From: Bin5 sp965218625
Lineage (GTDB): Bacteria > Chloroflexota > Anaerolineae > Caldilineales > Caldilineaceae
Direction: 5' to 3'
NCBI GenBank assembly: GCA_965218625.1
Contig: CBDCLG010000020.1
Span: 496,001-560,000 of the forward strand
DNA length: 64,000 bases
The notes beneath the pieces are model-generated. The model made no database searches, was not told the origin of the DNA, and saw only the letters and a list, made by a program, of their open reading frames with translations. Each line of letters begins with the position of its first letter. Position 1 is the stretch's first letter. The translations under genes were made by a program, and so were the position numbers. Below, in pieces: positions 42,887-52,141 of the stretch.

Positions 42887-44236
42887 ATGGCAACCAGATT
42901 GAGTCGCAGAGAGTTTCTGTTGAGGACGGCGACGCTCTCGGGAGCGGTGGCCGGCACAGCGTTGTTGCAGGCCTGCGCTACACCCGCTGCACCGGCCGCC
43001 GATGCCGGCGAGGAGATGCCGATGGAGGCGCCCGTCCAATTGAGCTTGTGGCGGGGCACCAACGGCATCTGGGACGACCACTTCGAGGCAATCTCGGAGT
43101 ATATGGCCGACGCCGGCATCACGCCATTGGTAGAGATCGCTCAGCCTCACATTCCGTGGAGCGAGTGGCAGGACAAGGTGCGGATCTCGGCGGAGGCCGG
43201 TGTGGGGCCGGACCTGATATTCACCATCAATCCACTCCTGACAGAGCAGGTAAAAAACAATATGATCCTGCCTGCCCCGATGGAGTTGTACTCGCCTGAG
43301 GAGATCGAGAACGACTTCCACGAAACATGGCTTCAGGGCGTGAAGTTTGATGGCCGCTACTACAATATCCCATGGGATGGAGGGGGATTTGGACTGGTTT
43401 GCGACGTGACAAACCTCACGGAGGCCGGCGTCAGCGAACTGCCCAACAACTTCGAAGAGTTCGTGGCTGCCGCGCAAAGTGTCGTCGAGTACGATGGCGG
43501 CAACCTGGTGAAGGACGGCTTCGGATTCTTCCATACCAGCTACCTGTACGGGATGCTGTTCTCGAGCATTGGCGGCAGGCGTCCGGGTGTCGACGATACG
43601 GAGTTGACCTTTGACAACGAACTGGGCTGGCATGCCTGGGACCTAGTGTTGTCGTACGAGAAGGAGCACGAAATCTTTCACTGGGACTTCACCAAAGGCA
43701 TCAGCCCCGATCTTTGTATTTCCGCCTACACGGAAGGTCGAGGCGCATTTTGCGTGACCAATAGCGCGTTCAGCAACGGTGTCGAGGAGCAGTTTGGCCA
43801 CGAAACCAAGACGATCAGTCTGAAGGCGTGTATACCGGAAGGGGAACTTCAGCACCCGATTAGTGCGGGCTGGGGGTTGGCTGTAACCAGCGCCGCCCCG
43901 CCGGAAAACCTCGACGCCGCCTGGAAAGTTTGGAGGTTCGTCGCGACAGAGGAGATGTGCGCGCGATACCAGCTGGCCACCGGTTTCGCTTCGGGGAACA
44001 GGGCAGTACAGGCGACGGGGCCCGAAGGATTTACCGGCCCCAGAGCGTCGGACATGGCGCAAGAGGTATCGGATGTCATGTGCTGCGGCTACCTGCGCTG
44101 GGACGGCCTCGATCAGCCCACGTACATGCACGAGCACGAGAATGTCTACACCGACATGCTGCATGATGGCTTGACCGCCGAGGAAGCGATGGCAAATCGC
44201 GGGCCCGATATGCTCAAGGGCCTGTTGGGCTCCTGA
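42887..44236 (+). CDS. Sugar ABC transporter substrate-binding lipoprotein (SBP family 1)
   Basis: 449 aa. Signal with twin-arginine-like SRREFLLRTA and lipobox LLQAC, then an Ala-rich linker. The mature protein has the MalE-like layout: WRGTNGIWDDHFEAISEYM, DKVRISAEAGVGPDLIF, YNIPWDGGGFGLVCDVTNL, and C-terminal AAWKVWRFVATEEMCARYQL. AAGGAGG precedes the ATG. It binds a carbohydrate or sugar-like ligand and delivers it to the 44336/45326 permeases. The ligand is unknown. Confidence 0.92.
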   Translation: MATRLSRREFLLRTATLSGAVAGTALLQACATPAAPAADAGEEMPMEAPVQLSLWRGTNGIWDDHFEAISEYMADAGITPLVEIAQPHIPWSEWQDKVRISAEAGVGPDLIFTINPLLTEQVKNNMILPAPMELYSPEEIENDFHETWLQGVKFDGRYYNIPWDGGGFGLVCDVTNLTEAGVSELPNNFEEFVAAAQSVVEYDGGNLVKDGFGFFHTSYLYGMLFSSIGGRRPGVDDTELTFDNELGWHAWDLVLSYEKEHEIFHWDFTKGISPDLCISAYTEGRGAFCVTNSAFSNGVEEQFGHETKTISLKACIPEGELQHPISAGWGLAVTSAAPPENLDAAWKVWRFVATEEMCARYQLATGFASGNRAVQATGPEGFTGPRASDMAQEVSDVMCCGYLRWDGLDQPTYMHEHENVYTDMLHDGLTAEEAMANRGPDMLKGLLGS

Positions 44237-44263
44237 GCCGGAATACAGAGGCGTTGAACGATC

Positions 44264-44295
44264 GAATCAGCGGTGCCTCCGGGCATCGCTGATTC
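44264..44295 (+). promoter_or_regulatory. Stem-loop between binding protein and permease, partial terminator
   Basis: GAATCAGCG (44264-44272) pairs with CGCTGATTC (44287-44295). A G.U pair and TGCC/GGCA lie inside, closing on a TCCG loop: 14 pairs in all. AGTTTTC follows, so it could act as a leaky terminator. Confidence 0.6.
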
Positions 44296-44335
44296 AGTTT
44301 TCACACTCATTTCTGACCGCGCAAAAGGAGTTGAC

Positions 44336-45271
44336 ATGGCTGCACGCCTTCGCTCGATGCTGCAGCACAGAGGACCGGGCCCTCTGTCCCGGCTCAGTTT
44401 GCGCCAGCGCCGCTATGTCGTCGCCTGGACGTTTCTGGCGCCGATTCTCATCTATTACCTGGTCTTCGCCCTCTATCCAATCGCGCTCGCCGTCGTCATG
44501 AGCGTGAGCGACTGGAAGCTGAATAACCCTGTCAGGCCCTTCATCGGTCTGCAGCATTACGTAAAGCTGGCGTCAGACACCGACTTCAGGCTTTCTCTGG
44601 CAAACACGATCGAATACACCGTGATGTATGTACCGGGGGTATTTGTCGTGTCGCTGATTGGGGCGCTGGCATTGAATTCGATCCGCCTCGGGCGCGCGTT
44701 CTACCGCGCCATCTACTTCGCCCCGGTGATGACCGCCGGCATCGTGGTCGCGCTGATCTGGAAATATATGCTGCACCCCAGCTATGGTCTCGCCAACGTC
44801 GTCCTGAACTCGGTCGGGATTCCTTCGCAGCCGTGGCTTGTGCAGGCGAAGACGGCCATGGCCAGCCTGGTGATGATCGCGGTTTGGGAATCGATGGGCT
44901 ATCAGATGGTGTTGTTTCTGGCCGGGCTGCAGGGCATTCCACTGCATCTGTATGACTCGGCCAAGATCGACGGCGCCAACATCTGGCAGCGCTTTGTCCA
45001 TATAACATGGCCTCTGCTGCGCCCCACCGTCACATTTGTCCTCGTCGTCACGGTTATCGGCGCCTTCCAGATGTTTACCCTGGCCTACGCCTTCGGCTAC
45101 TACGGCGGCCCGGGCGACAGCCTGCTCGTTGTGGTAATGTATATTCGGCACCAGATGCTCACGCTGGGCAACGTCGGCTACGCCTCGGCCATGGCGCTGG
45201 TACTGTTCGCCATCATCTCTGCTGTGACGATTTTCCAACTCAGAATGACCAGAACTCGCTGGAGATACTAG
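44336..45271 (+). CDS. Sugar ABC transporter permease, MalF type
   Basis: 311 aa from ATG 44336 (AAGGAG five bases upstream). Membrane-spanning; first helix YVVAWTFLAPILIYYLVFAL, coupling loop LYDSAKIDGANIWQRFVHIT with the EAA pattern and WPLLRPTVTFVL following. FYRAIYFAPVMTAGIVVALI is the typical mid-core segment. It forms the channel with the 45326 protein. Confidence 0.93.
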   Translation: MAARLRSMLQHRGPGPLSRLSLRQRRYVVAWTFLAPILIYYLVFALYPIALAVVMSVSDWKLNNPVRPFIGLQHYVKLASDTDFRLSLANTIEYTVMYVPGVFVVSLIGALALNSIRLGRAFYRAIYFAPVMTAGIVVALIWKYMLHPSYGLANVVLNSVGIPSQPWLVQAKTAMASLVMIAVWESMGYQMVLFLAGLQGIPLHLYDSAKIDGANIWQRFVHITWPLLRPTVTFVLVVTVIGAFQMFTLAYAFGYYGGPGDSLLVVVMYIRHQMLTLGNVGYASAMALVLFAIISAVTIFQLRMTRTRWRY

Positions 45272-45325
45272 CCGGCTGACTGAGGTGGGCGACAGAGAAG
45301 CGATGAGAGGTGGAGGTCCTTCAAG

Positions 45326-46216
45326 ATGCACGTTTCGCCGATAGTACGGCTATATCAGCGCAGGGAAACGATTCTGCCGGTGTTCATCAGCTACACCGTG
45401 CTGACGCTGTGTGCAGTCTTGGTTGTCAGCCCCCTTGTCTTTGCGCTATTGGGCGCGTTCAGGCCAATCTGGGATCTGAAAACGATACCACCGACATTTA
45501 TTCCCAAAGAGCTGTTTCTCGGCAACTTTCTCGTCCTCTTTGAGCGCTTCCCGATAGGGCGCATGTACTTCAACAGCCTGTTCACCACCGGCGCGATTGT
45601 GGCGGGGCAGGTGCTGATGAGCGCCGTGGCCGGATATGTGTTGGGCAAATTCGAGTTCCCCGGTCGAGAGATCGTCTTCTTCATGATTTTGTGGACCATG
45701 ATGATCCCTTTCTTCGTCACCGTGGTCCCACTCTTTGTGATGATTGTCAGCTGGGGGTGGATGGACACCTACCAGGGCCTTATCATGCCCCACCTCTTCT
45801 CCGGCTTCGGCGTCTTTCTCTTCCGCCAGTTCGTGCATACAATTCCAGACGACCTGATCGACGCCGCGCGCGCCGACGGCGCCAGCGAGGTTCGCATTTT
45901 TGCTCAGATCGCGATGCCTCTGATGCTGCCGGCGGTCGGTGCGCTGGCTATCTTTACCTTCATCTGGAACTGGGGAAGCTTCTTCTGGCCCCTGCTCATC
46001 ACAAACGAGACCGAGATGCGGACAATACCGGTCGCGCTGGCCACACTCATCCGTCAACCCGGCATGGTCAGAACCGGAGGAGCTGCCGGACTCAGTGAGG
46101 AGGGCATCGCCCTGGCCGGCGACGCCATCTCCTTCATCCCGGTACTGACAGTGTTCTTCGTGTTCCAGCGCTACATCACCGAAGGCGTTACCCTGACCGG
46201 ATTGAGCGCAAACTGA
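45326..46216 (+). CDS. Sugar ABC transporter permease, MalG type
   Basis: 296 aa. Has the MalG hallmarks: MMIPFFVTVVPLFVMIVSWG, WMDTYQGLIMPHLFSGFGVF, the EAA loop LIDAARADGASEVRIFAQIA ahead of MPLMLPAVGALAIFTFIWNW, and the C-terminal FVFQRYITEGVTLTGLSAN. GGAGGT lies about nine bases before the ATG. No MalK-type ATPase gene follows, so this transporter depends on an ATPase encoded elsewhere; a dead MalK fragment lies at 16447-16775. Confidence 0.93.
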   Translation: MHVSPIVRLYQRRETILPVFISYTVLTLCAVLVVSPLVFALLGAFRPIWDLKTIPPTFIPKELFLGNFLVLFERFPIGRMYFNSLFTTGAIVAGQVLMSAVAGYVLGKFEFPGREIVFFMILWTMMIPFFVTVVPLFVMIVSWGWMDTYQGLIMPHLFSGFGVFLFRQFVHTIPDDLIDAARADGASEVRIFAQIAMPLMLPAVGALAIFTFIWNWGSFFWPLLITNETEMRTIPVALATLIRQPGMVRTGGAAGLSEEGIALAGDAISFIPVLTVFFVFQRYITEGVTLTGLSAN

Positions 46217-46359
46217 TTCGGATCGGAAAGGGCCGAGTGCAAGGCAGTTTTCCTGAAAGCAGGCGAGTCCGGCCCCAAAGTTTGCCCCGCACGCATAATG
46301 CGGGCTGCCGCCAGGCCCTGGCGCCTATGGGGCTTTACGCTCGCCGGAAAGGGCTGACG

Positions 46360-47355
46360 ATGCAAAAGCGTTTTGCTCTACTCATTTGTGCCTGCTGCCT
46401 GGTTCTCGGCATAGCCAGCTGTGTGCCAGTGCCGCCAGTCGCCGTACCCGAAACGCCTACTGCCGTACCCGAGACACCTACGCCCGAACCAGCGACACCC
46501 ACCGCCGTACCAGATACACCTACCCCCGAACCCGGGCCGCGGACACGCGCCGCGGATGGGACGGAGATGGTCTGGGTGCCCGCGGGTGAATTCCAGATGG
46601 GCAGCGACGACAACGAGGTGGACGCCGCGCTCGAACTGTGCGAAACTTACGGCATCCCCTGCGTGCGCCAGTATCTCGACAAAGAGCAGCCGGCGCACAG
46701 GGTGGCCTTGGACGGTTTCTGGCTTGACCGCACCGAGGTATCCAATGCCCAGTACCGGCAGTGCCTGGAGGCAGGCGTCTGCAATCCACCGAGAAAGAGG
46801 AGTTCAGCGACGCGCGATTCATATTTCGACGACAGCTCCTTCGACGATTACCCGGTCATCTGGAGCACGCTGCGCGACGCGAGGAGCTACTGTGAGTTTG
46901 TCGGCGCCCGCCTGCCGACGGAGGCGGAATGGGAGTACGCGGCGCGCGGGCCCGAAGGCCTCCTCTTCCCCTGGGGCAACGAGTTCGACGGGACGCGGCT
47001 GAACTACTGCGATGCAAGTTGCGACCTGGCCTGGGCGGACGAGACGACCGACGACGGGTACGCCGACACATCACCGGTCGGAAACTACCCGCAGGGAGCC
47101 AGCTGGAGCGGCGCACTGGACATGGCCGGAAACGTGCGCGAATGGGTGGCGGACCTTTACGACAGCGAATATTACAGCAGCTCACCTGCACAGAACCCAA
47201 CCGGCCCTTCCACATCTCCGGGCGGCAACCAGGTTGAGCGCGGCGGTTCGTGGAACTCCAATCCGTTCGAAGTGCGCGGCGCCTGGCGGACTGGCGACCA
47301 CGCCAACTACAAGTACAATTTCATGGGAATCCGCTGTGCCATGGACAGCGAATAG
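46360..47355 (+). CDS. Formylglycine-generating-enzyme-like (SUMF1/FGE-sulfatase) lipoprotein
   Basis: 331 aa from ATG 46360. Sec lipoprotein signal MQKRFALLICACCLVLGIAS with the lipid Cys in IASC. A repetitive linker of Val-Pro-Glu-Thr-Pro-Thr type units (about residues 27-65) is typical of surface proteins spanning a thick envelope. The FGE-sulfatase domain follows: GTEMVWVPAGEFQMGSDDNE, FWLDRTEVSNAQYRQC, ARLPTEAEWEYAARGPEGLL, FPWGNEFDG, VREWVADLYD, RGGSWNS and YNFMGIRCAM. No sulfatase gene is in the window, so a C-type-lectin-fold role other than sulfatase maturation is possible. A longer upstream frame is rejected because it would bury the signal peptide. Confidence 0.88.
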   Translation: MQKRFALLICACCLVLGIASCVPVPPVAVPETPTAVPETPTPEPATPTAVPDTPTPEPGPRTRAADGTEMVWVPAGEFQMGSDDNEVDAALELCETYGIPCVRQYLDKEQPAHRVALDGFWLDRTEVSNAQYRQCLEAGVCNPPRKRSSATRDSYFDDSSFDDYPVIWSTLRDARSYCEFVGARLPTEAEWEYAARGPEGLLFPWGNEFDGTRLNYCDASCDLAWADETTDDGYADTSPVGNYPQGASWSGALDMAGNVREWVADLYDSEYYSSSPAQNPTGPSTSPGGNQVERGGSWNSNPFEVRGAWRTGDHANYKYNFMGIRCAMDSE

Positions 47356-47458
47356 AGGAATCTGCCAGCAAATCGGTTGGCGCCGCCAGGACCTGTATGT
47401 TGGCTAGGCGTTCATCAGTCTTTCGCCGTCAGCAAGCAACAGTATAAGGTCAATCGCA

Positions 47459-47815
47459 ATGGATTACAGGCAACTGATCGAACAGTGGCTCGACAAACTG
47501 CGCGCCGGCACTCTGGTGGAAGAGGACCTGCAACTGGCGCTGCGCCGCCTCGATGCCGACGGCGCGACGCGGCAACAGCGTCTCCTCTATCTGCAGACGA
47601 GCACGACAGGCGTAGATTCCGACGTACTTGGCATGGCGTTGGTCGAAAATGGCCAGATACTTGAAGCGCCCGACAACCCGGACGAGTGGCCGTACGGCAC
47701 CGTACTTGAAGCCATGGCCGATGGCTGGAGGGTGGTCAAGTTTCCCGAGATGGCGCTCCTGCTCCAGGAGGACAAGACGTTCGGATTCGGCTGCGAATTC
47801 ATTCTCGAAAGCTAG
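47459..47815 (+). CDS. Small protein of the EWPY/GWRV.KFPE type, PhyH partner 1
   Basis: 118 aa, acidic, no signal peptide or membrane helix. Not recognised as a named family. N-terminal half is helical and charged (LIEQWLDKLRAGTLVEEDLQ). The C-terminal half has VLGMALVENGQILEAP, DEWPYGTVLEAMADGWRVVK and FPEMALLLQEDKTFGFGCEF. The same order of motifs occurs in the 52142 protein. It ends 35 bases before a PhyH gene, as its paralogue ends 3 bases before another. It may be a partner, chaperone or substrate-carrier subunit of the dioxygenase. No function can be assigned from sequence. Confidence 0.8.
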   Translation: MDYRQLIEQWLDKLRAGTLVEEDLQLALRRLDADGATRQQRLLYLQTSTTGVDSDVLGMALVENGQILEAPDNPDEWPYGTVLEAMADGWRVVKFPEMALLLQEDKTFGFGCEFILES

Positions 47816-47850
47816 CGTCAACGACGCAAGAGATACAGGGAGGACGATCG

Positions 47851-48747
47851 ATGGATACCAGGATGACTGACTTGCCGCCGGCGCAGTTCGGACTGCCCTA
47901 CGACTGCGAGCCAACCCTGAACGACACACAGGTCTTTGACTTTTGCCGCAAAGGCTACCTGATACTTGAAGGGGTGGTCGGCGACGAGGTCAATGAGCGC
48001 ATGGTTGCCTTCGCCGACAAGCATACCGATCATCAACCGCTGGAGTTGCTATCCGAAGATTGGTTCGTCGAAGGTATCTTCAAGAACCCGCAGGGAGCCG
48101 GCGCGGTGCGCTCCTTGCTGGGCGCAGATTTCAAACTGCCGCAAACGTTTTGCAACCACCGCGCCGATGGACCGCTCCCTCCCCAGGACTGGCACCGCGA
48201 CGGCGGGTCGATCTACAACAACCGGCTGGACTACCTCCAGGTGTTCTACTATCCACAGGATACGCCGCCCGAAATGGGACCGACCGAACTGATTCCGGGC
48301 TCGCACTTTATGCGCAGCAAGGCCAACTATATGGGGCATATCCGCAGTGTGAAACCGCTCAAATCGACCGCATCACCCGCGGGAACGATCATCATCACGG
48401 CCTATCCAGTCTGGCATCGAAGAGGCCGCAGCACAGTGCCTGGCATCCGCCATCTGTTCAAGTACAACTACTTCCGCACGGTCGAACCACGCCGCGACTG
48501 GCTCATTGACCCCGAGCACGATTTTTCCTGGCCCGACATGACGGAAGTCGAGCCCCACTTCGAACAGTTCCGGTGCGGCATCGCGGCGGCAGAAATGTTC
48601 AGCTGGTTGTGCGGCGAGCAGTTTGAGTACGTTGGAGGCACAGGCTGGCCGTGCGAGGCGCCTGTCAAACCGGGACTGTGCGATCAGGAGGGCCTGCCCG
48701 CAGGGTTACGCCGCTTTGCAGAGGCTGGCATCAGAGAGTTGGCCTGA
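47851..48747 (+). CDS. PhyH-family dioxygenase, paired copy 1
   Basis: 298 aa. Fe(II)/2-oxoglutarate oxygenase marks: DWHRDGGSIYNN (HxD), MGPTELIPGSHFMRSKANY and the distal His in PVWHRRGRSTVPGIRHLF. The start DTQVFDFCRKGYLILEGVV aligns with the 52511 protein, and the two share GAVRSLLGADF / GAVRSLLGKDF and the RDWLI-x-P-E region. It forms a conserved pair with the small gene upstream. Substrate unknown. Confidence 0.9.
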   Translation: MDTRMTDLPPAQFGLPYDCEPTLNDTQVFDFCRKGYLILEGVVGDEVNERMVAFADKHTDHQPLELLSEDWFVEGIFKNPQGAGAVRSLLGADFKLPQTFCNHRADGPLPPQDWHRDGGSIYNNRLDYLQVFYYPQDTPPEMGPTELIPGSHFMRSKANYMGHIRSVKPLKSTASPAGTIIITAYPVWHRRGRSTVPGIRHLFKYNYFRTVEPRRDWLIDPEHDFSWPDMTEVEPHFEQFRCGIAAAEMFSWLCGEQFEYVGGTGWPCEAPVKPGLCDQEGLPAGLRRFAEAGIRELA

Positions 48748-48789
48748 TTCCTTCAACCGGTTCCCAATCGTTGGCACAACCCCAGGAAT

Positions 48790-51126
48790 ATGCCCGAGAC
48801 TCTGTTTCCAACCGACCTGCCTGAGCGCGAATGGGTCGAATTCAACGCCTCAGGATTCAGTTCGCCAGTCGTTGGCGTCATCCACCGGCGCTCCTATCGC
48901 GCTCTTTGCGGTGTACCGCTGGGCAGCCTGGACACAGGTTGTCTCGATCTCGACAGTGGCGGTCTCTTCGGCCTGTGCAGCATATTCAACTCCCACGTAC
49001 CGCGGCGCGGCGCGTTGAACCTGCCCTTTCTCGGCCTCGGCGTTGGAGGGAAAACGTGGGTACTGACGACAGGACAGCAAAGCCCGGAAAAGGGATCGGG
49101 CCACGCCGCCAACGAGGCGCCGCCGCCGGACCTGGAGATGCCAGGTGTGCAGCTGGCGCAGGACATCCACTATTGGGGTCACTTCCCGGTGGCGGACCTG
49201 GAGTTCGAAACGGACGCGCCTGTGGACGTCGGCCTGCGGGCTTGGGCGCCCTTTCTGCCGGGAGACGTGGACCGTTCCATTCTACCTGGAGCCGTATTCG
49301 AGGTGCATCTGCGCAATGAATCGGACGCGCCCCAATCCGGAACTCTGGCCTTCAGCTTTTTCGGCCCGAGCGTGGGCGAGTCCTGGGCAAACCTGTTCCC
49401 TCGGCAGCAGATTTCAACGCCCGTACAAGGTGTCAGCGTAAGCTCGCGACGCTGCAGCTATGTATTAGGCGTGGTCGGCGAAAAACGCGTGCGAACCGGC
49501 GGCGAATTGGGACTGGACGCGGCCGCATGGGCGCGCATCGAGCAGGATCTGCCAGCGACCGGAGAGACCCAGGCGGGCGCCTCCGTCGCCGTAGACTTTT
49601 CCCTCGCGCCCGGCGAAAAGGAAGTGGTTCGCTTCGTATTGACCTGGTACAGCCCGCACTGGATGAGCACCGGTGACCCCTTGGTCGGACCGCGCGCCTT
49701 CCGGCACATGCACACCACGCGCTATGCCAGCGCATTGGACGCGGCCGCGGTCCTGGCGCAAGAGCACGAAACGCTGTTGGCGCGCGTGCTGGCCTGGCAG
49801 GAAGTTGTGTTCGCTGAACAGACGCTGCCGGCGTGGCTGCGAGAGGCGCTCGTCAACACGCTGCACACCTATGCTGAGACCAGCTTTTGGGCGGTGGCAG
49901 AGCCCCCAATTGGCGACTGGTGCCGGCCAGAGGACGGTCTTTTCGCCATCAACGAGAGTCCGCGCTCATGTCCGCAGATGGAGTGCTTGCCCACAGCCTA
50001 CTTTGGCGGCATCCCGATGGTCTACTTCTTCCCCCGCCTGGTGCTGTCCGCCCTGCGCGGGCAAAAAGCCTACCAGAGCGAAAACGGCGCGCCTCCACTC
50101 ATTTTTGGCGGCATCACGCAATGGACGGGAGGCTGCGAAATGGCCAGCCCGACGCCGGGATACCAGGTCACCACCAACGTGCCATGTTACGTCGACCTGG
50201 TCGACCGCTATGGGCTGCTGCACGGCGATGACGCCTTCGTGCGGGAGTTTTACCCGTCGATCAAAAAGTGCATCGAGTTCATGGTCGATCTGAACCGCGG
50301 CCCCGACGGAATCGCTTCCATGCCCGATCGGCTGGTAAGTGTCCACATCCACATCTTTTTCGAGACCGAGTGGTACGAGTTCAGCCACTGGGCCGGCATC
50401 GTGCCACACGTCGGCGGACTGCACCTGGTGGCGCTGCGGATGGCGGAGCGAATGGCGCAGGCGGCCGGAGACGAGTCGTTTGCCGACCAGTGCCGGGAAT
50501 GGATCGAAGCAGGGAGCAACTCGATCGAAAACAAGACCTGGACTGGCGACTACTACCTGCGCTACCTGGACCCGGAGACCGGAGAAAAGTCGGACGATAT
50601 TTTCTCGGTCCAACTGGACGGAGAATGGATGGCCGGCTGGCACGGCGTGGAGGGTATTTTCCGCCCGGACCGGGTAGCGACTACCCTGGAAACGATCAAA
50701 CGGACCTGCGTGGCCGCGACGCCCCTGGGCACAGTTCACTACACCACCCCCGAGGGCGTGCCTGCAGCAGGCGGCGAAGAGCTGGATTCGGTCGACGACA
50801 TCTGGCATTCCTGGCCGGCAACACAGATCTGTCTGCACGCCCCGGTTACACTGGGCCTGACTTACATGTACGCGGGCCAACCGGAGTTCGGGCTGGAAGT
50901 GATGCGCCGGTTCATACACAAGGTGCATTGCGAGCGGGGCATGTCCTGGTACGGCGCCAACATCATCGACAGTCCCGGCGGCGAACTCGCATTCGGCACT
51001 GAGTATACGATTGGCACACAGTTGTGGGCGGTGCCCGCGGCGATGCAAAAGCAGGACATACGCGCGCCTGCTCAGCCGGGCGGACTGGTGGACCGCGTCC
51101 TCCGCGCCGCGGCGGGAGAGTGTTAA
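48790..51126 (+). CDS. GH116-like (GBA2-type) glycoside hydrolase, divergent
   Basis: 778 aa. The N-terminal beta domain (ALCGVPLGSLDTGCLDLDSG, GLFGLCSIFNSHVPRRGALN) and the C-terminal alpha/alpha barrel have the layout of glucosylceramidase-type GH116/DUF608 proteins. VVGVIHRRSYRALCGVPLG is the recognisable opening. The barrel has INESPRSCPQMECLPTAYFG where the nucleophile loop is expected, and WAGIVPHVGGLHLVALRMAE at the position of the usual SAYCGGLWLAAL segment. The preceding Asp-containing acid/base motif is not clearly present. It would cleave beta-glycosides inside the cell (no signal peptide), but catalysis needs testing. It lies 42 bases after PhyH copy 1. Confidence 0.75.
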   Translation: MPETLFPTDLPEREWVEFNASGFSSPVVGVIHRRSYRALCGVPLGSLDTGCLDLDSGGLFGLCSIFNSHVPRRGALNLPFLGLGVGGKTWVLTTGQQSPEKGSGHAANEAPPPDLEMPGVQLAQDIHYWGHFPVADLEFETDAPVDVGLRAWAPFLPGDVDRSILPGAVFEVHLRNESDAPQSGTLAFSFFGPSVGESWANLFPRQQISTPVQGVSVSSRRCSYVLGVVGEKRVRTGGELGLDAAAWARIEQDLPATGETQAGASVAVDFSLAPGEKEVVRFVLTWYSPHWMSTGDPLVGPRAFRHMHTTRYASALDAAAVLAQEHETLLARVLAWQEVVFAEQTLPAWLREALVNTLHTYAETSFWAVAEPPIGDWCRPEDGLFAINESPRSCPQMECLPTAYFGGIPMVYFFPRLVLSALRGQKAYQSENGAPPLIFGGITQWTGGCEMASPTPGYQVTTNVPCYVDLVDRYGLLHGDDAFVREFYPSIKKCIEFMVDLNRGPDGIASMPDRLVSVHIHIFFETEWYEFSHWAGIVPHVGGLHLVALRMAERMAQAAGDESFADQCREWIEAGSNSIENKTWTGDYYLRYLDPETGEKSDDIFSVQLDGEWMAGWHGVEGIFRPDRVATTLETIKRTCVAATPLGTVHYTTPEGVPAAGGEELDSVDDIWHSWPATQICLHAPVTLGLTYMYAGQPEFGLEVMRRFIHKVHCERGMSWYGANIIDSPGGELAFGTEYTIGTQLWAVPAAMQKQDIRAPAQPGGLVDRVLRAAAGEC

Positions 51127-51128
51127 AG

Positions 51129-52049
51129 ATGAAATACCGGCAACTCATTCGCGACGGCACGCAGGTGTCGGCAATCGGGCTGGGCACGTGGCCGTTGGGA
51201 GGCCACATGGGCGAGATGGAGGTTCAGACAGCGATCTCCATCACACGCGCCGCAATCGACGCCGGCATCAATCTGATCGATACCGCGCAGGCGTATCATC
51301 CCAGCGAGGCGCGACTTGGCCGCGCCCTCAAAGATGGATACCGGGAGCGCTGCTTTCTGGCAAGCAAGGTGATCGGCGACTATTCAGCGGCGGGCGTACA
51401 GACCGCGCTCGAGGACAGTCTGCGCAATCTGAACGTCGACTATGTCGATCTTTACCAGGTTCACCACCCGGATCCCGCATACCCCTTCGATCAGACGATG
51501 GAGGCGCTCGAGCGCCTGCAGGCGCAGGGCAAGACACGCTACTTTGGCGCCTCCAACTTTGGCGTCGAACATATGCAGGCGGCCTTCTCAGGGGCGCGCT
51601 TCCACACCAATCAGCCGCGCTACAACATGCTCGACCGGCGGGTGGAGGCTGAGGTTCTGCCCTTTTGCGAGCGTCACGAGATCGGTGTACTGGCGCACAG
51701 CCCGCTGGCCAAGGGGTTGCTCACGGGGCGCTACCGGGTGGGCCACAAGTTCCCGGACGATGACGAACGCGCGCACCTGGCGCGCTTTCAGGGCGCGAGC
51801 CTGGCGCACTATGTCGGCGTGGCTGACCAGCTCAAGGAGCTGGCGGCCGACAAAGGGATCAGCCTGGTGCAAATGGCGATCGGATGGCTTCTGCGGCTGC
51901 CAGTGGTGAGCTGTGTGCTGGTGGGCGCAAAGAGTCCCGAGCAGGTGCGCGAGCATCTAGTCGCCGCCGACGTCACCTTCAGCGATGATGAACTCGCCCG
52001 CATCGAGGCGATCCTGGAAAATACGCCCGGCGCAATGTATGACAGTTAG
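51129..52049 (+). CDS. Aldo/keto reductase
   Basis: 306 aa from ATG 51129, two bases after the preceding stop. AKR tetrad: Asp in NLIDTAQAYHPSEARLG with the Tyr four to five residues on, Lys in FLASKVIG, His in YQVHHPDP. YFGASNFGVEH and LAHSPLAKGLLTGRY are also family standard. It reduces or oxidises sugar or aldehyde carbonyls with NADP(H). Start MKYRQLIRDGTQVSAIGLGT is typical; a longer overlapping frame is rejected. Confidence 0.93.
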   Translation: MKYRQLIRDGTQVSAIGLGTWPLGGHMGEMEVQTAISITRAAIDAGINLIDTAQAYHPSEARLGRALKDGYRERCFLASKVIGDYSAAGVQTALEDSLRNLNVDYVDLYQVHHPDPAYPFDQTMEALERLQAQGKTRYFGASNFGVEHMQAAFSGARFHTNQPRYNMLDRRVEAEVLPFCERHEIGVLAHSPLAKGLLTGRYRVGHKFPDDDERAHLARFQGASLAHYVGVADQLKELAADKGISLVQMAIGWLLRLPVVSCVLVGAKSPEQVREHLVAADVTFSDDELARIEAILENTPGAMYDS

Positions 52050-52141
52050 CGGAAACGTCGAGCACTGGTCAAAGGCCCACGTTGAGCAGCGAGGACGCCC
52101 GCCGGTCGAGACGGACAGGACATAGCCTTAAGGACCGCAAC

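Noticed and set aside
46421..47002. 193-codon frame overlapping the FGE-like lipoprotein
   Set aside because: It is the +1 shadow of the Pro/Thr repeat; the real frame has a signal peptide and full domain.
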